A DNA stretch of 64,000 nucleotides, taken from Ptiloglossa arizonensis. Its lineage: Eukaryota; Arthropoda; Insecta; Hymenoptera; Colletidae. A program made the position numbers and the translations under genes. Location of the stretch: contig NW_027478399.1 in the NCBI RefSeq assembly GCF_051014685.1, forward strand, positions 620,001-684,000, written 5' to 3'. The notes under the pieces are model-generated. The model did no database searches. It saw only the letters and a program-made list of their open reading frames with translations, and had not been told where the DNA came from. The first letter of the stretch is position 1. Each line of letters opens with the position of its first letter. Positions 23,540 through 36,285 of the stretch are shown here, piece by piece.

Positions 23540-26500
23540 GGATTGACGAACTCGAGAAATTCCTATTGCATCTGAAAGCAGAAACTCGCGCGATTACAAC
23601 AGTATGTGTATTTTTCCCCTAGGCCTTTGTAGTTATTTGTTTCGAGTATGAGACCTGCGAAAATTTTGATGGTTTCTCAACCATTCCTTAACTTCACACT
23701 CCCATATCTCGCGAACGGATTGACGAACACGAGAAATTCCTCTTGCATCTGAAAGTAGAAACTCGCCCGATTACAACGGTGTGTGTACTTTTCCCCTAGG
23801 CCATTCCAGTTATTGGTTTCGAGTATCAGACCAGCGAAAATTTTGATGGTTTCTCAACCATTCCTTAACTGAAACTCCCATATCTCGCGAACGGATTGAC
23901 GAACTCGGGAAATTCCTGTTGCATCTGAAAGTAGAAACCCGCACGATTACAACGGCATGTGTATTTTTCCCCTAGGCCTTTGTAGTTATTCGTTTCGGGA
24001 ATCTGACTTGCGAAAATTTTGATGGTTTCTCAACCATTCCTTAACTGCAAACTCCCATATCTCGCGAACGAAATGACGAACTCGAGAAATTCCTATTGCA
24101 TCTGAAAGCAGAAATTCGCCCGATTACAACGGTATGTGTATTTTTGCCCTAGGCCTCTGTAGTTATTGGTTTCGAGTATCAGACTTGCGAAAATTTTGAT
24201 GGTTTCTCAACCATTCCTTAATTTCAAACTTCCATATCTCGCGAACGGATTGACGAACTCGCGAAGTTCCTGTTGCTTCTGAAAGTAGAAACTCGCCCCA
24301 ATACAATGGTGTGTGTACTTTTCCCCTAACCCATAGTAGTTATGGGTTTCGAGTATCAGACTTGCGAAAATTTTGATGGTTTGTCAACCATTCCTTAACT
24401 TCAAACTCCCAAATCTCGCGAAAGGATTGACGAACTCGAGAAACTCCTATTGCATCTGAAAGCAGAAACTCGCCCGATTACAACGGTATGTGTATTTTTG
24501 CCCTAGGCCTCTGTAGTTATTGGTTTCAAGTATCAGACTTGCGAAAATTTTGATGGTTTCTCAACCGTTCCTTAAATTCAAACTCCCATATCTCGCGAAC
24601 GGATTGACGAACTCGAGAAATTCCTGTTGCATCTGAAAGTAGAAACTCGCCCGATTACAGCGGTATGTGTATTTTTGCCCTAGGCCATAGTAGTTATTGG
24701 TTTCGAGTATCAGAGTTGCGAAAATTTTGTTGGTTTGTCAAACATTCCTTAATTTCAAACTCCCATATCTCAGGAACGGATTGACGATCTCGAGAAATTC
24801 CTGTTGCTTCTGAAAGTAGAAACACGCCCGATTACAGTGGTGTGTGTACTTTTCCCCTAGGCCATTCCAGTTATTGGTTTCGAGTATCAGACAAGCGAAA
24901 ATTTTGATGGTTTCTCAACCATTCCTTAATTTCAAACTCCCATATCTCGCGAACGGATTGACGAACTCGAGAAATTCCTGTTGCTTCTGAAAGTAGAAAC
25001 TCGCCCCATTACAATGGTGTGTGTACTTTTCCCCTTAGGCCATTCCAGTTATTGGTTTCGAGTATCAGACCAGCCAAATTTTTGATGGTTTCTCAACCAT
25101 TCCTTAACTTCAAACTCCCATATTAATGGAACGGATTGACGAACTCGAGAAATTCCTATTGCATCTGAAAGCAGAAACTCGCCCGATTACATCGGTGTGT
25201 GCATTTTTGCCCTAGGCCATAGTAGTTATTTGTTTCGAGTATCAGACTTGCGAAGATTTTGATGGTTTCTCAACCATTCCTTAACTTCAAACTCCCATAT
25301 CGCGCGAACGGATTGACGAACTCGACAAATTCTTCTTGCATCTGAAAGCAGAAACTCGCCCGATTACAACGGTATGTGTATTTTTCCCCTAGGCCATTGT
25401 AGTTATTGGTTTCGAGTATCAGACTTGCGAAAATTTTGATGGTTTCTCAACCATTCCTTAACTTCAAACTCCCATATCTTGCGAACGGATAGACGAACTC
25501 GAGAAATTCCTGTTTCATCTGAAAGCAGAAACTCGCCCGATTACAACGGTATGTGTATTTTTCCCCTAGGCCATTGTAGTTATTGGTTTCGAGTATCAGA
25601 CTTGCGAAAATTTTGATGGTTTCTCAACCATTCCTTAACTTCAAACTCCCATATCTTGCGAACGGAAAGACGAACTCGAGAAATTCCTGTTTCATCTGAA
25701 AGTAGAAATTCGCCCGATTACAACGGTATGTGTATTTTTCCCCTAGGCCATTGTAGTTATTGGTTTCGAGTATCAGACTTGCGAAAATTTTGATGGTTTC
25801 TCAACCATTCCTTAATTTCAAACTCCCATATCTCGCGAACGGATTGACGAACTCGAGAATTTCCTGTTGCATCTGAAAGTAGAAACTCGCCCCATTACAA
25901 TGGTGTGTGTACTTTTCCCCTAGGCCATTCCAGTTCTTGGTTTCGAGTATCAGACCAGCGAAATTTTTGATGGTTTCTCAAACATTCCTAAACTTCAAAC
26001 TCCCATATCTCGCGAACGGATTGACGAACTCGAGAAATTCCTCTTTCATCTGAATGTAGAAATTCGCACGATTACAACGGTATGTGTATTTTCCCATAGG
26101 CCATTGTAGTTATTGGTTTCGAATATCAGACATTCGAAAATTTTGATCGTTTCTCAACCATTCCTTAACTTCAAACTCCCATACTATGCGAACGGATTGA
26201 CGAACTCGAGAAATTCCTATTGCATCTGAAAGCAGAAACTCGCCCGATTACATCGGTATATGTATTTTTGCCCTAGGCCATAGTAGTTATTGGTTTCGAG
26301 TTTCAGACTTGCGAAAATTTTGATGGTTTCTCAACCATTCCTTAACTTCAAACTCCCATATCTCGCGAACGGATGGACGAACTCGAGAAATTCCTGTTTC
26401 ATCTGAAAGTAGAAATTAGCCCGATTACAACGGTATGTGTATTTTTCCCCTAGGACTTTGTAGTTATTGGTTTCGAGTATCAGACATGCGAAAATTTTTA

Positions 26501-27415
26501 TGGTTGCTCAACCATTCCTTAACTTCAAACTCCCATTTCTCGCGAACGAATTGACGAACTCGAGAAATTCTTGTTGCATCTGAAAGCAGAAACTCGCCCG
26601 ATTACAACGGTATGTGTATTTTTCCCCTAGGCCTTTGTAGTTATTTGTTTCGAGTATCAGACATGCGAAAATTTTGATCGTTTCTCAACCATTCCTTAAC
26701 TTCAAACTCCCATATTATGCGAACGGATTGACGAACTCGAGAAATTCCTATTGCATCTGAAAGCAGAAACTCGCCCGATTACATCGGTATATGCATTTTT
26801 GCCCTAGGCCATAGTAGTTATTGGTTTCGAGTTTCAGACTTGCGAAAATATTGATGGTTTCTCAACCATTCCTTAATTTCAAACTCCCATATCTCGCGAA
26901 CGGATTGACAAACTCGAGAAATTCCTGTTGCATCTGAAAGTTGAAACTCGCCCCATTACAATGGTGTGTGTACTTTTCCCCTAGGCCATAGTAGTTATTG
27001 GTTTCGAGTATCAGACATGCGAAAATTTTGATGGTTTCTCAACCATTCCTTAACTTCAAACTCCCATATCACGCGAACGGATTGACGAACTCGAGAAATT
27101 CCTATTGCATCTGAAAGCAGAAACTCGCGCGATTACAACAGTATGTGTATTTTTCCCCTAGGCCTTTGTAGTTATTTGTTTCGAGTATTAGACCTGCGAA
27201 AATTTTGATGGTTTCTCAACCATTCCTTAACTTCACACTCCCATATCTCGCGAACGGATTGACGAACACGAGAAATTCCTCTTGCATCTGAAAGTAGAAA
27301 CTCGCCCGATTACAACGGTGTGTGTACTTTTCCCCTAGGCCATTCCAGTTATTGGTTTCGAGTATCAGACATGCGAAAATTTTGATGGTTTCTCAACCAT
27401 TCCTTAACTTCAAAC

Positions 27416-27432
27416 TCCCGTATCACGCGAAC
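27416..27432 (-). other. CENP-B-box-like motif, complete core match
   Basis: Second site in copy 1 of the 26/27-mer HOR, near its right end; matches the site at 32194 in copy 2. Confidence 0.5.
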
Positions 27433-28123
27433 GGATTGACGAACTCGAGAAATTCCTATTGCATCTGAAAGCAGAAACTCGCGCGATTACAACAGTATGT
27501 GTATTTTTCCCCTAGGCCTTTGTAGTTATTTGTTTCGAGTATGAGACCTGCGAAAATTTTGATGGTTTCTCAACCATTCCTTAACTTCAAACTCCCATAT
27601 CTCGGGAACGGATTGACGACCACGAGAAATTCCTATTGCATCTGAAAGCAGAAACTCGCTCGATTGCAAGGGTACGTGTATTTTTGCCCTAGGCCATAGT
27701 AGTTATTGGTTTCGAGTATCAGACATGCGAAAATTTTGATGGTTTCTCAACCATTCCTTATCTTCAAACTCCCATATCTCGCGAACGAATTGACGAACTC
27801 GAGAAATTCTTGTTGGATCTGAAAGCAGAAATTCGCCGGATTACAGCGGTATGTGTATATTTGCCCTAGGCCATAGTAGTTATTGGTTTCGAGTATCAGA
27901 CTTGCGAAAATTTTGATGGTTTCTCAACCATTCCTTTATTTCAAACTCCCATATCTCGCGAACGGATTGACAAACTCGAGAAATTCCTGTTGCATCTGAA
28001 AGTTGAAACTCGCCCGATTACAGTGGTGTGTGTACCTTCCCCCTAGGCCATTCCAGTTATTGGTTTCGAGTATCAGACCAGCGAAAATTTTGATGGTTTC
28101 TCAACCATTTCTTAACTTCAAAC

Positions 28124-28140
28124 TCCCGTATCACGCGAAC
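28124..28140 (-). other. CENP-B-box-like motif, complete core match
   Basis: First site in copy 2 of the 26/27-mer HOR, at the 4,601-bp offset from 23523. Confidence 0.5.
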
Positions 28141-31100
28141 GGATTGACGAACTCGAGAAATTCCTATTGCATCTGAAAGCAGAAACTCGCGCGATTACAA
28201 CAGTATGTGTATTTTTCCCCTAGGCCTTTGTAGTTATTTGTTTCGAGTATGAGACCTGCGAAAATTTTGATGGTTTCTCAACCATTCCTTAACTTCACAC
28301 TCCCATATCTCGCGAACGGATTGACGAACACGAGAAATTCCTCTTGCATCTGAAAGTAGAAACTCGCCCGATTACAACGGTGTGTGTACTTTTCCCCTAG
28401 GCCATTCCAGTTATTGGTTTCGAGTATCAGACCAGCGAAAATTTTGATGGTTTCTCAACCATTCCTTAACTAAAACTCCCATATCTCGCGAACGGATTGA
28501 CGAACTCGGGAAATTCCTGTTGCATCTGAAAGTAGAAACCCGCACGATTACAACGGCATGTGTATTTTTCCCCTAGGCCTTTGTAGTTATTCGTTTCGGG
28601 AATCTGACTTGCGAAAATTTTGATGGTTTCTCAACCATTCCTTAACTTCAAACTCCCATATCTCGCGAACGAAATGACGAACTCGAGAAATTCCTATTGC
28701 ATCTGAAAGCAGAAATTCGCCCGATTACAACGGTATGTGTATTTTTGCCCTAGGCCTCTGTAGTTATTGGTTTCGAGTATCAGACTTGCGAAAATTTTGA
28801 TGGTTTCTCAACCATTCCTTAATTTCAAACTTCCATATCTCGCGAACGGATTGACGAACTCGCGAAGTTCCTGTTGCTTCTGAAAGTAGAAACTCGCCCC
28901 AATACAATGGTGTGTGTACTTTTCCCCTAACCCATAGTAGTTATGGGTTTCGAGTATCAGACTTGCGAAAATTTTGATGGTTTGTCAACCATTCCTTAAC
29001 TTCAAACTCCCAAATCTCGCGAAAGGATTGACGAACTCGAGAAACTCCTATTGCATCTGAAAGCAGAAACTCGCCCGATTACAACGGTATGTGTATTTTT
29101 GCCCTAGGCCTCTGTAGTTATTGGTTTCAAGTATCAGACTTGCGAAAATTTTGATGGTTTCTCAACCGTTCCTTAAATTCAAACTCCCATATCTCGCGAA
29201 CGGATTGACGAACTCGAGAAATTCCTGTTGCATCTGAAAGTAGAAACTCGCCCGATTACAGCGGTATGTGTATTTTTGCCCTAGGCCATAGTAGTTATTG
29301 GTTTCGAGTATCAGAGTTGCGAAAATTTTGTTGGTTTGTCAACCATTCCTTAATTTCAAACTCCCATATCTCAGGAACGGATTGACGATCTCGAGAAATT
29401 CCTGTTGCTTCTGAAAGTAGAAACACGCCCGATTACAGTGGTGTGTGTACTTTTCCCCTAGGCCATTCCAGTTATTGGTTTCGAGTATCAGACAAGCGAA
29501 AATTTTGATGGTTTCTCAACCATTCCTTAATTTCAAACTCCCATATCTCGCGAACGGATTGACGAACTCGAGAAATTCCTGTTGCTTCTGAAAGTAGAAA
29601 CTCGCCCCATTACAATGGTGTGTGTACTTTTCCCCTTAGGCCATTCCAGTTATTGGTTTCGAGTATCAGACCAGCCAAATTTTTGATGGTTTCTCAACCA
29701 TTCCTTAACTTCAAACTCCCATATTAATGGAACGGATTGACGAACTCGAGAAATTCCTATTGCATCTGAAAGCAGAAACTCGCCCGATTACATCGGTGTG
29801 TGCATTTTTGCCCTAGGCCATAGTAGTTATTTGTTTCGAGTATCAGACTTGCGAAGATTTTGATGGTTTCTCAACCATTCCTTAACTTCAAACTCCCATA
29901 TCGCGCGAACGGATTGACGAACTCGACAAATTCTTCTTGCATCTGAAAGCAGAAACTCGCCCGATTACAACGGTATGTGTATTTTTCCCCTAGGCCATTG
30001 TAGTTATTGGTTTCGAGTATCAGACTTGCGAAAATTTTGATGGTTTCTCAACCATTCCTTAACTTCAAACTCCCATATCTTGCGAACGGATAGACGAACT
30101 CGAGAAATTCCTGTTTCATCTGAAAGTAGAAATTCGCCCGATTACAACGGTATCTGTATTTTTCCCCTAGGCCATTGTAGTTATTGGTTTCGAGTATCAG
30201 ACTTGCGAAAATTTTGATGGTTTCTCAACCATTCCTTAATTTCAAACTCCCATATCTCGCGAACGGATTGACGAACTCGACAAATTCTTCTTGCATCTGA
30301 AAGCAGAAACTCGCCCGATTACAACGGTATGTGTATTTTTCCCCTAGGCCATTGTAGTTATTGGTTTCGAGTATCAGACTTGCGAAAATTTTGATGGTTT
30401 CTCAACCATTCCTTAACTTCAAACTCCCATATCTTGCGAACGGAAAGACGAACTCGAGAAATTCCTGTTTCATCTGAAAGTAGAAATTCGCCCGATTACA
30501 ACGGTATGTGTATTTTTCCCCTAGGCCATTGTAGTTATTGGTTTCGAGTATCAGACTTGCGAAAATTTTGATGGTTTCTCAACCATTCCTTAATTTCAAA
30601 CTCCCATATCTCGCGAACGGATTGACGAACTCGAGAATTTCCTGTTGCATCTGAAAGTAGAAACTCGCCCCATTACAATGGTGTGTGTACTTTTCCCCTA
30701 GGCCATTCCAGTTCTTGGTTTCGAGTATCAGACCAGCGAAATTTTTGATGGTTTCTCAAACATTCCTAAACTTCAAACTCCCATATCTCGCGAACGGATT
30801 GACGAACTCGAGAAATTCCTCTTTCATCTGAATGTAGAAATTCGCACGATTACAACGGTATGTGTATTTTCCCATAGGCCAATGTAGTTATTGGTTTCGA
30901 ATATCAGACATTCGAAAATTTTGATCGTTTCTCAACCATTCCTTAAATTCAAACTCCCATACTATGCGAACGGATTGACGAACTCGAGAAATTCCTATTG
31001 CATCTGAAAGCAGAAACTCGCCCGATTACATCGGTATATGTATTTTTGCCCTAGGCCATAGTAGTTATTGGTTTCGAGTTTCAGACTTGCGAAAATTTTG

Positions 31101-32157
31101 ATGGTTTCTCAACCATTCCTTAACTTCAAACTCCCATATCTCGCGAACGGATGGACGAACTCGAGAAATTCCTGTTTCATCTGAAAGTAGAAATTAGCCC
31201 GATTACAACGGTATGTGTATTTTTCCCCTAGGACTTTGTAGTTATTGGTTTCGAGTATCAGACATGCGAAAATTTTTATGGTTGCTCAACCATTCCTTAA
31301 CTTCAAACTCCCATTTCTCGCGAACGAATTGACGAACTCGAGAAATTCTTGTTGCATCTGAAAGCAGAAACTCGCCCGATTACAACGGTATGTGTATTTT
31401 TCCCCTAGGCCTTTGTAGTTATTTGTTTCGAGTATCAGACATGCGAAAATTTTGATCGTTTCTCAACCATTCCTTAACTTCAAACTCTCATATTATGCGA
31501 ACGGATTGACGAACTCGAGAAATTCCTATTGCATCTGAAAGCAGAAACTCGCCCGATTACATCGGTATATGCATTTTTGCCCTAGGCCATAGTAGTTATT
31601 GGTTTCGAGTTTCAGACTTGCGAAAATATTGATGGTTTCTCAACCATTCCTTAATTTCAAACCCCCATATCTCGCGAACGGATTGACAAACTCGAGAAAT
31701 TCCTGTTGCATCTGAAAGTTGAAACTCGCCCCATTACAATGGTGTGTGTACTTTTCCCCTAGGCCATAGTAGTTATTGGTTTCGAGTATCAGACATGCGA
31801 AAATTTTGATGGTTTCTCAACCATTCCTTAACTTCAAACTCCCATATCACGCGAACGGATTGACGAACTCGAGAAATTCCTATTGCATCTGAAAGCAGAA
31901 ACTCGCGCGATTACAACAGTATGTGTATTTTTCCCCTAGGCCTTTGTAGTTATTTGTTTCGAGTATTAGACCTGCGAAAATTTTGATGGTTTCTCAACCA
32001 TTCCTTAACTTCACACTCCCATATCTCGCGAACGGATTGACGAACACGAGAAATTCCTCTTGCATCTGAAAGTAGAAACTCGCCCGATTACAACGGTGTG
32101 TGTACTTTTCCCCTAGGCCATTCCAGTTATTGGTTTCGAGTATCAGACATGCGAAAA

Positions 32158-34281
32158 TTTTGATGGTTTCTCAACCATTCCTTAACTTCAAACTCCCGTA
32201 TCACGCGAACGGATTGACGAACTCGAGAAATTCCTATTGCATCTGAAAGCAGAAACTCGCGCGATTACAACAGTATGTGTATTTTTCCCCTAGGCCTTTG
32301 TAGTTATTTGTTTCGAGTATGAGACCTGCGAAAATTTTGATGGTTTCTCAACCATTCCTTAACTTCACACTCCCATATCTCGCGAACGGATTGACGAACA
32401 CGAGAAATTCCTCTTGCATCTGAAAGTAGAAACTCGCCCGATTACAACGGTGTGTGTACTTTTCCCCTAGGCCATTCCAGTTATTGGTTTCGAGTATCAG
32501 ACCAGCGAAAATTTTGATGGTTTCTCGACCATTCCTTAACTTCAAACTCCCATATCTCGCGAACGGATTGACGAACTGGAGAAATTCCTCTTGCATCTGA
32601 AAGTAGAAACTCGCCCGATTACAACGGCATGTGTATTTTTCCCCTAGGCCTCTGTAGTTATTGGTTTCGGGAATCAGACATGAGAAAATTTTGATGGTTG
32701 CTCAACCATTCCTTAACTTCAAACTCCCATATCTCGCGAACGAATTGACGAACTCGAGAAATTCCTATTGCATCTGAAAGCAGAAACTCGCCCGATTACA
32801 ACGGTATGTGTATTTTTGCCCTAGGCCTCTGTAGTTATTGGTTTCGAGTATCAGACTTGCGAAAATTTTGATGGTTTCTCAACCATTCCTTAATTTCAAA
32901 CTCCCATATCTCGCGAACGGATTGACGAACTCGCGAAGTTCCTGTTGCTTCTGAAAGTAGAAACTCGCCCCAATACAATGGTGTGTGTACTTTTCCCCTA
33001 ACCCATAGTAGTTATGGGTTTCGAGTATCAGACTTGCGAAAATTTTGATGGTTTGTCAACCATTCCTTAACTTCAAACTCCCATATCTCGCGAACGGATT
33101 GACGAACTCGAGAAACTCCTATTGCATCTGAAAGCAGAAACTCGCCCGTTTACAACGGTATGTGTATTTTTGCCCTAGGCCTCTGTAGTTATTGGTTCCG
33201 AGTATCAGTCTTGCGAAAATTTTGATGGTTTCTCAACCATTCCTTAACTTCAAACTCCCATATCACGCGAACGGATTGACGAACTCGAGAAATTCCTATT
33301 GCATCTGAAAGCAGAAACTCGCGCGATTACAACAGTATGTGTATTTTTCCCCTAGGCCTTTGTAGTTATTTGTTTCGAGTATTAGACCTGCGAAAATTTT
33401 GATGGTTTCTCAACCATTCCTTAACTTCACACTCCCATATCTCGCGAACGGATTGACGAACACGAGAAATTCCTCTTGCATCTGAAAGTAGAAACTCGCC
33501 CGATTACAACGGTGTGTGTACTTTTCCCCTAGGCCATTCCAGTTATTGGTTTCGAGTACCAGACCAGCGAAAATTTTGATGGTTTCTCGACCATTCCTTA
33601 ACTTCAAACTCCCATATCTCGCGAACGGATTGACGAACTGGAGAAATTCCTCTTGCATCTGAAAGTAGAAACTCGCCCGATTACAACGGCATGTGTATTT
33701 TTCCCCTAGGCCTCTGTAGTTATTGGTTTCGGGAATCAGACATGAGAAAATTTTGATGGTTGCTCAACCATTCCTTAACTTCAAACTCCCATATCTCGCG
33801 AACGAATTGACGAACTCGAGAAATTCCTATTGCATCTGAAAGCAGAAACTCGCCCGATTACAACGGTATGTGTATTTTTGCCCTAGGCCTCTGTAGTTAT
33901 TGGTTTCGAGTATCAGACTTGCGAAAATTTTGATGGTTTCTCAACCATTCCTTAATTTCAAACTCCCATATCTCGCGAACGGATTGACGAACTCGCGAAG
34001 TTCCTGTTGCTTCTGAAAGTAGAAACTCGCCCCAATACAATGGTGTGTGTACTTTTCCCCTAACCCATAGTAGTTATGGGTTTCGAGTATCAGACTTGCG
34101 AAAATTTTGATGGTTTGTCAACCATTCCTTAACTTCAAACTCCCATATCTCGCGAACGGATTGACGAACTCGAGAAACTCCTATTGCATCTGAAAGCAGA
34201 AACTCGCCCGTTTACAACGGTATGTGTATTTTTGCCCTAGGCCTCTGTAGTTATTGGTTCCGAGTATCAGTCTTGGGAAAA
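32158..34281 (+). repeat. 6-mer (1,062 bp) HOR, two copies
   Basis: Bases 32158-33219 match 33220-34281. Shared unusual features include TTTCTCGACC, GAACTGGAG and a monomer with GACATGAGAAAA, each repeated at 1,062 bp. The hairpin monomer is at 33000 and 34062. Differences: CCCGTATCAC against CCCATATCAC near the start, and GTCTTGCG against GTCTTGGG at the end. Confidence 0.9.
32194..32210 (-). other. CENP-B-box-like motif, complete core match
   Basis: Second site in copy 2 of the 26/27-mer. The 6-mer copy that follows has CCCATATCACGCG here instead and so loses the complete core. Confidence 0.5.
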
Positions 34282-36285
34282 TTTTGATGGTTTCTCAACC
34301 GTTCCTTAAATTCAAACTCCCATATCTCGCGAACGGATTGACGAACTCGAGAAATTCCTGTTGCATCTGAAAGTAGAAACTCGCCCGATTACAGCGGTAT
34401 GTGTATTTTTGCCCTAGGCCACAGTAGTTATTGGTTTCGAGTATCAGAGTTGCGAAAATTTTGATGGTTTGTCAACATTCCTTAATTTCAAACTCCCATA
34501 TCTCAGGAACGGATTGACGACCTCGAGAAATTCCTGTTGCTTCTGAAAGTAGAAACACGCCCGATTACAGTGGTGTGTGTACTTTTCCCCTAGGCCATTC
34601 CAGTTATTGGTTTCGAGTATCAGACCAGCCAAATTTTTGATGGTTTCTCAACCATTCCTTAACTTCAAACTCCCATATTATTGGAACGGATTGACGAACT
34701 CGAGAAATTCCTATTGCATCTGAAAGCAGAAACTCGCCCGATTACATCGGTGTGTGCATTTTTGCCCTAGGCCATAGTAGTTATTTGTTTCGAGTATCAG
34801 ACTTGCGAAAATTTTGATGGTTTCTCATCCATTCCTTAACTTCAAACTCCCATATCGCGCGAACGGATTGACGAACACGAGAAATTCCTACTGCATCTGA
34901 CAGCAGAAACTCGCCCGATTTCAACGGTATGTTTACTTTTCCCCTAGGCCATTCCAGTTATTGGTTTCGAGTATCAGACCAGCGAAAATTTTGATGGTTT
35001 CTCAACCATTCCTTAATTTCAAACTCCCATATCTCGCGAACGGATTGACGAACTCGACAAATTCTTCTTGCATCTGAAAGCAGAAACTCGCCCGATTACA
35101 ACGGTATGTGTATTTTTCCCCTAGGCCATTGTAGTTATTGGTTTCGAGTATCAGACTTGCGAAAATTTTGATGGTTTCTCAACCATTCCTTAACTTCAAA
35201 CTCCCATATCTTGCGAACGGATAGACGAACTCGAGAAATTCCTGTTTCATCTGAAAGTAGAAATTCGCCCGATTACAACGGTATGTGTATTTTTCCCCTA
35301 GGCCATTGTAGTTATTGGTTTCGAGTATCAGACATTCGAAAATTTTGATCGTTTCTCAACCATTCCTTAACTTCAAACTCCCCATACTATGCGAACGGAT
35401 TGACGAACTCGAGAAATTCCTATTGCATCTGAAAGCAGAAACTCGCCCGATTACATCGGTATATGTATTTTTGCCCCAGGCCATAGTAGTTATTGGTTTC
35501 GAGTTTCAGACTTGCGAAAATTTTGATGGTTTCTCAACCATTCCTTAACTTCAAACTCCCATATCTGGCGAACGGATGGACGAACTCGAGAAATTCCTGT
35601 TTCATCTGAAAGTAGAAATTAGCCCGATTACAACGGTATGTGTATTTTTCCCCTAGGCCTTTGTAGTTATTTGTTTCGAGTATCAGACATGCGAAAATTT
35701 TGATCGTTTCTCAACCATTCCTTAACTTCAAACTCCCATATTATGCGAACGGATTGACGAACTCGAGAAATTCCTATTGCATCTGAAAGCAGAAACTCGC
35801 CCGATTACATCGGTATATGCATTTTTGCCCTAGGCCATAGTAGTTATTGGTTTCGAGTTTCAGACTTGCGAAAATATTGATGGTTTCTCAACCATTCCTT
35901 AATTTCAAACTCCCATATCTCGCGAACGGATTGACAAACTCGAGAAATTCCTGTTGCATCTGAAAGTTGAAACTCGCCCCATTACAATGGTGTGTGTACT
36001 TTTCCCCTAGGCCATAGTAGTTATTGGTTTCGAGTATCAGACATGCGAAAATTTTGATGGTTTCTCGACCATTCCTTAACTTCAAACTCCCATATCTCGC
36101 GAACGGATTGACGAACTGGAGAAATTCCTCTTGCATCTGAAAGTAGAAACTCGCCCGATTACAACGGTATGTGTATTTTTCCCCTAGGCCTTTGTAGTTA
36201 TTTGTTTCGAGTATCAGACATGCGAAAATTTTGATCGTTTCTCAACCATTCCTTAACTTCAAACTCCCATATCTCTCGAACGAAT
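34282..36285 (+). repeat. Mixed monomers: cassette copy plus pieces of the 26/27-mer tail
   Basis: The cassette here has ATTATTGG instead of ATTAATGG (34677) and lacks the CAGACAAGCG monomer. A 1-bp deletion gives TTTGTCAACATTCC at about 34,470. From about 35.3 kb, monomers with ATACTATGCG, ATATTATGCG and TATTGATGG follow the order seen near 31.0-31.8 kb, with some units skipped. No HOR periodicity inside the block. Confidence 0.8.

Larger units (their letters stand above)
23010..27610 (+). repeat. 26-mer HOR, copy 1 (4,601 bp)
   Basis: The start landmark GATTGACGACCACGAG at 23010 returns at 27611. Markers in order: TTCCTTTATT 23330, perfect CENP-B-like core 23523, CTTAACTGAA 23864, hairpin 24328, ATTAATGG 25122, CTCTTTCATC-TGAATG 26041, TTCGAA hairpin 26117, second CENP-B-like core 27416. 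Relative to copy 2 it lacks one monomer near 25.5 kb, where a chimeric monomer marks the join. Confidence 0.93.
27611..32388 (+). repeat. 27-mer HOR, copy 2 (about 4,778 bp)
   Basis: The first half matches copy 1 at an offset of 4,601 (TTCCTTTATT 27931, CTTAACTAAA 28465, ATTAATGG 29723). The second half matches at 4,778, one monomer more (CTCTTTCATC 30819, TTCGAA hairpin 30895, ATGAGACCTG 32319). The copies are near-identical in between, so this is one of the largest recent duplications in the window. The extra monomer at about 30.1-30.4 kb has CAAATTCTTCTTGC, as in the 19-21 kb copy, so copy 2 probably keeps the older arrangement. Confidence 0.93.
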
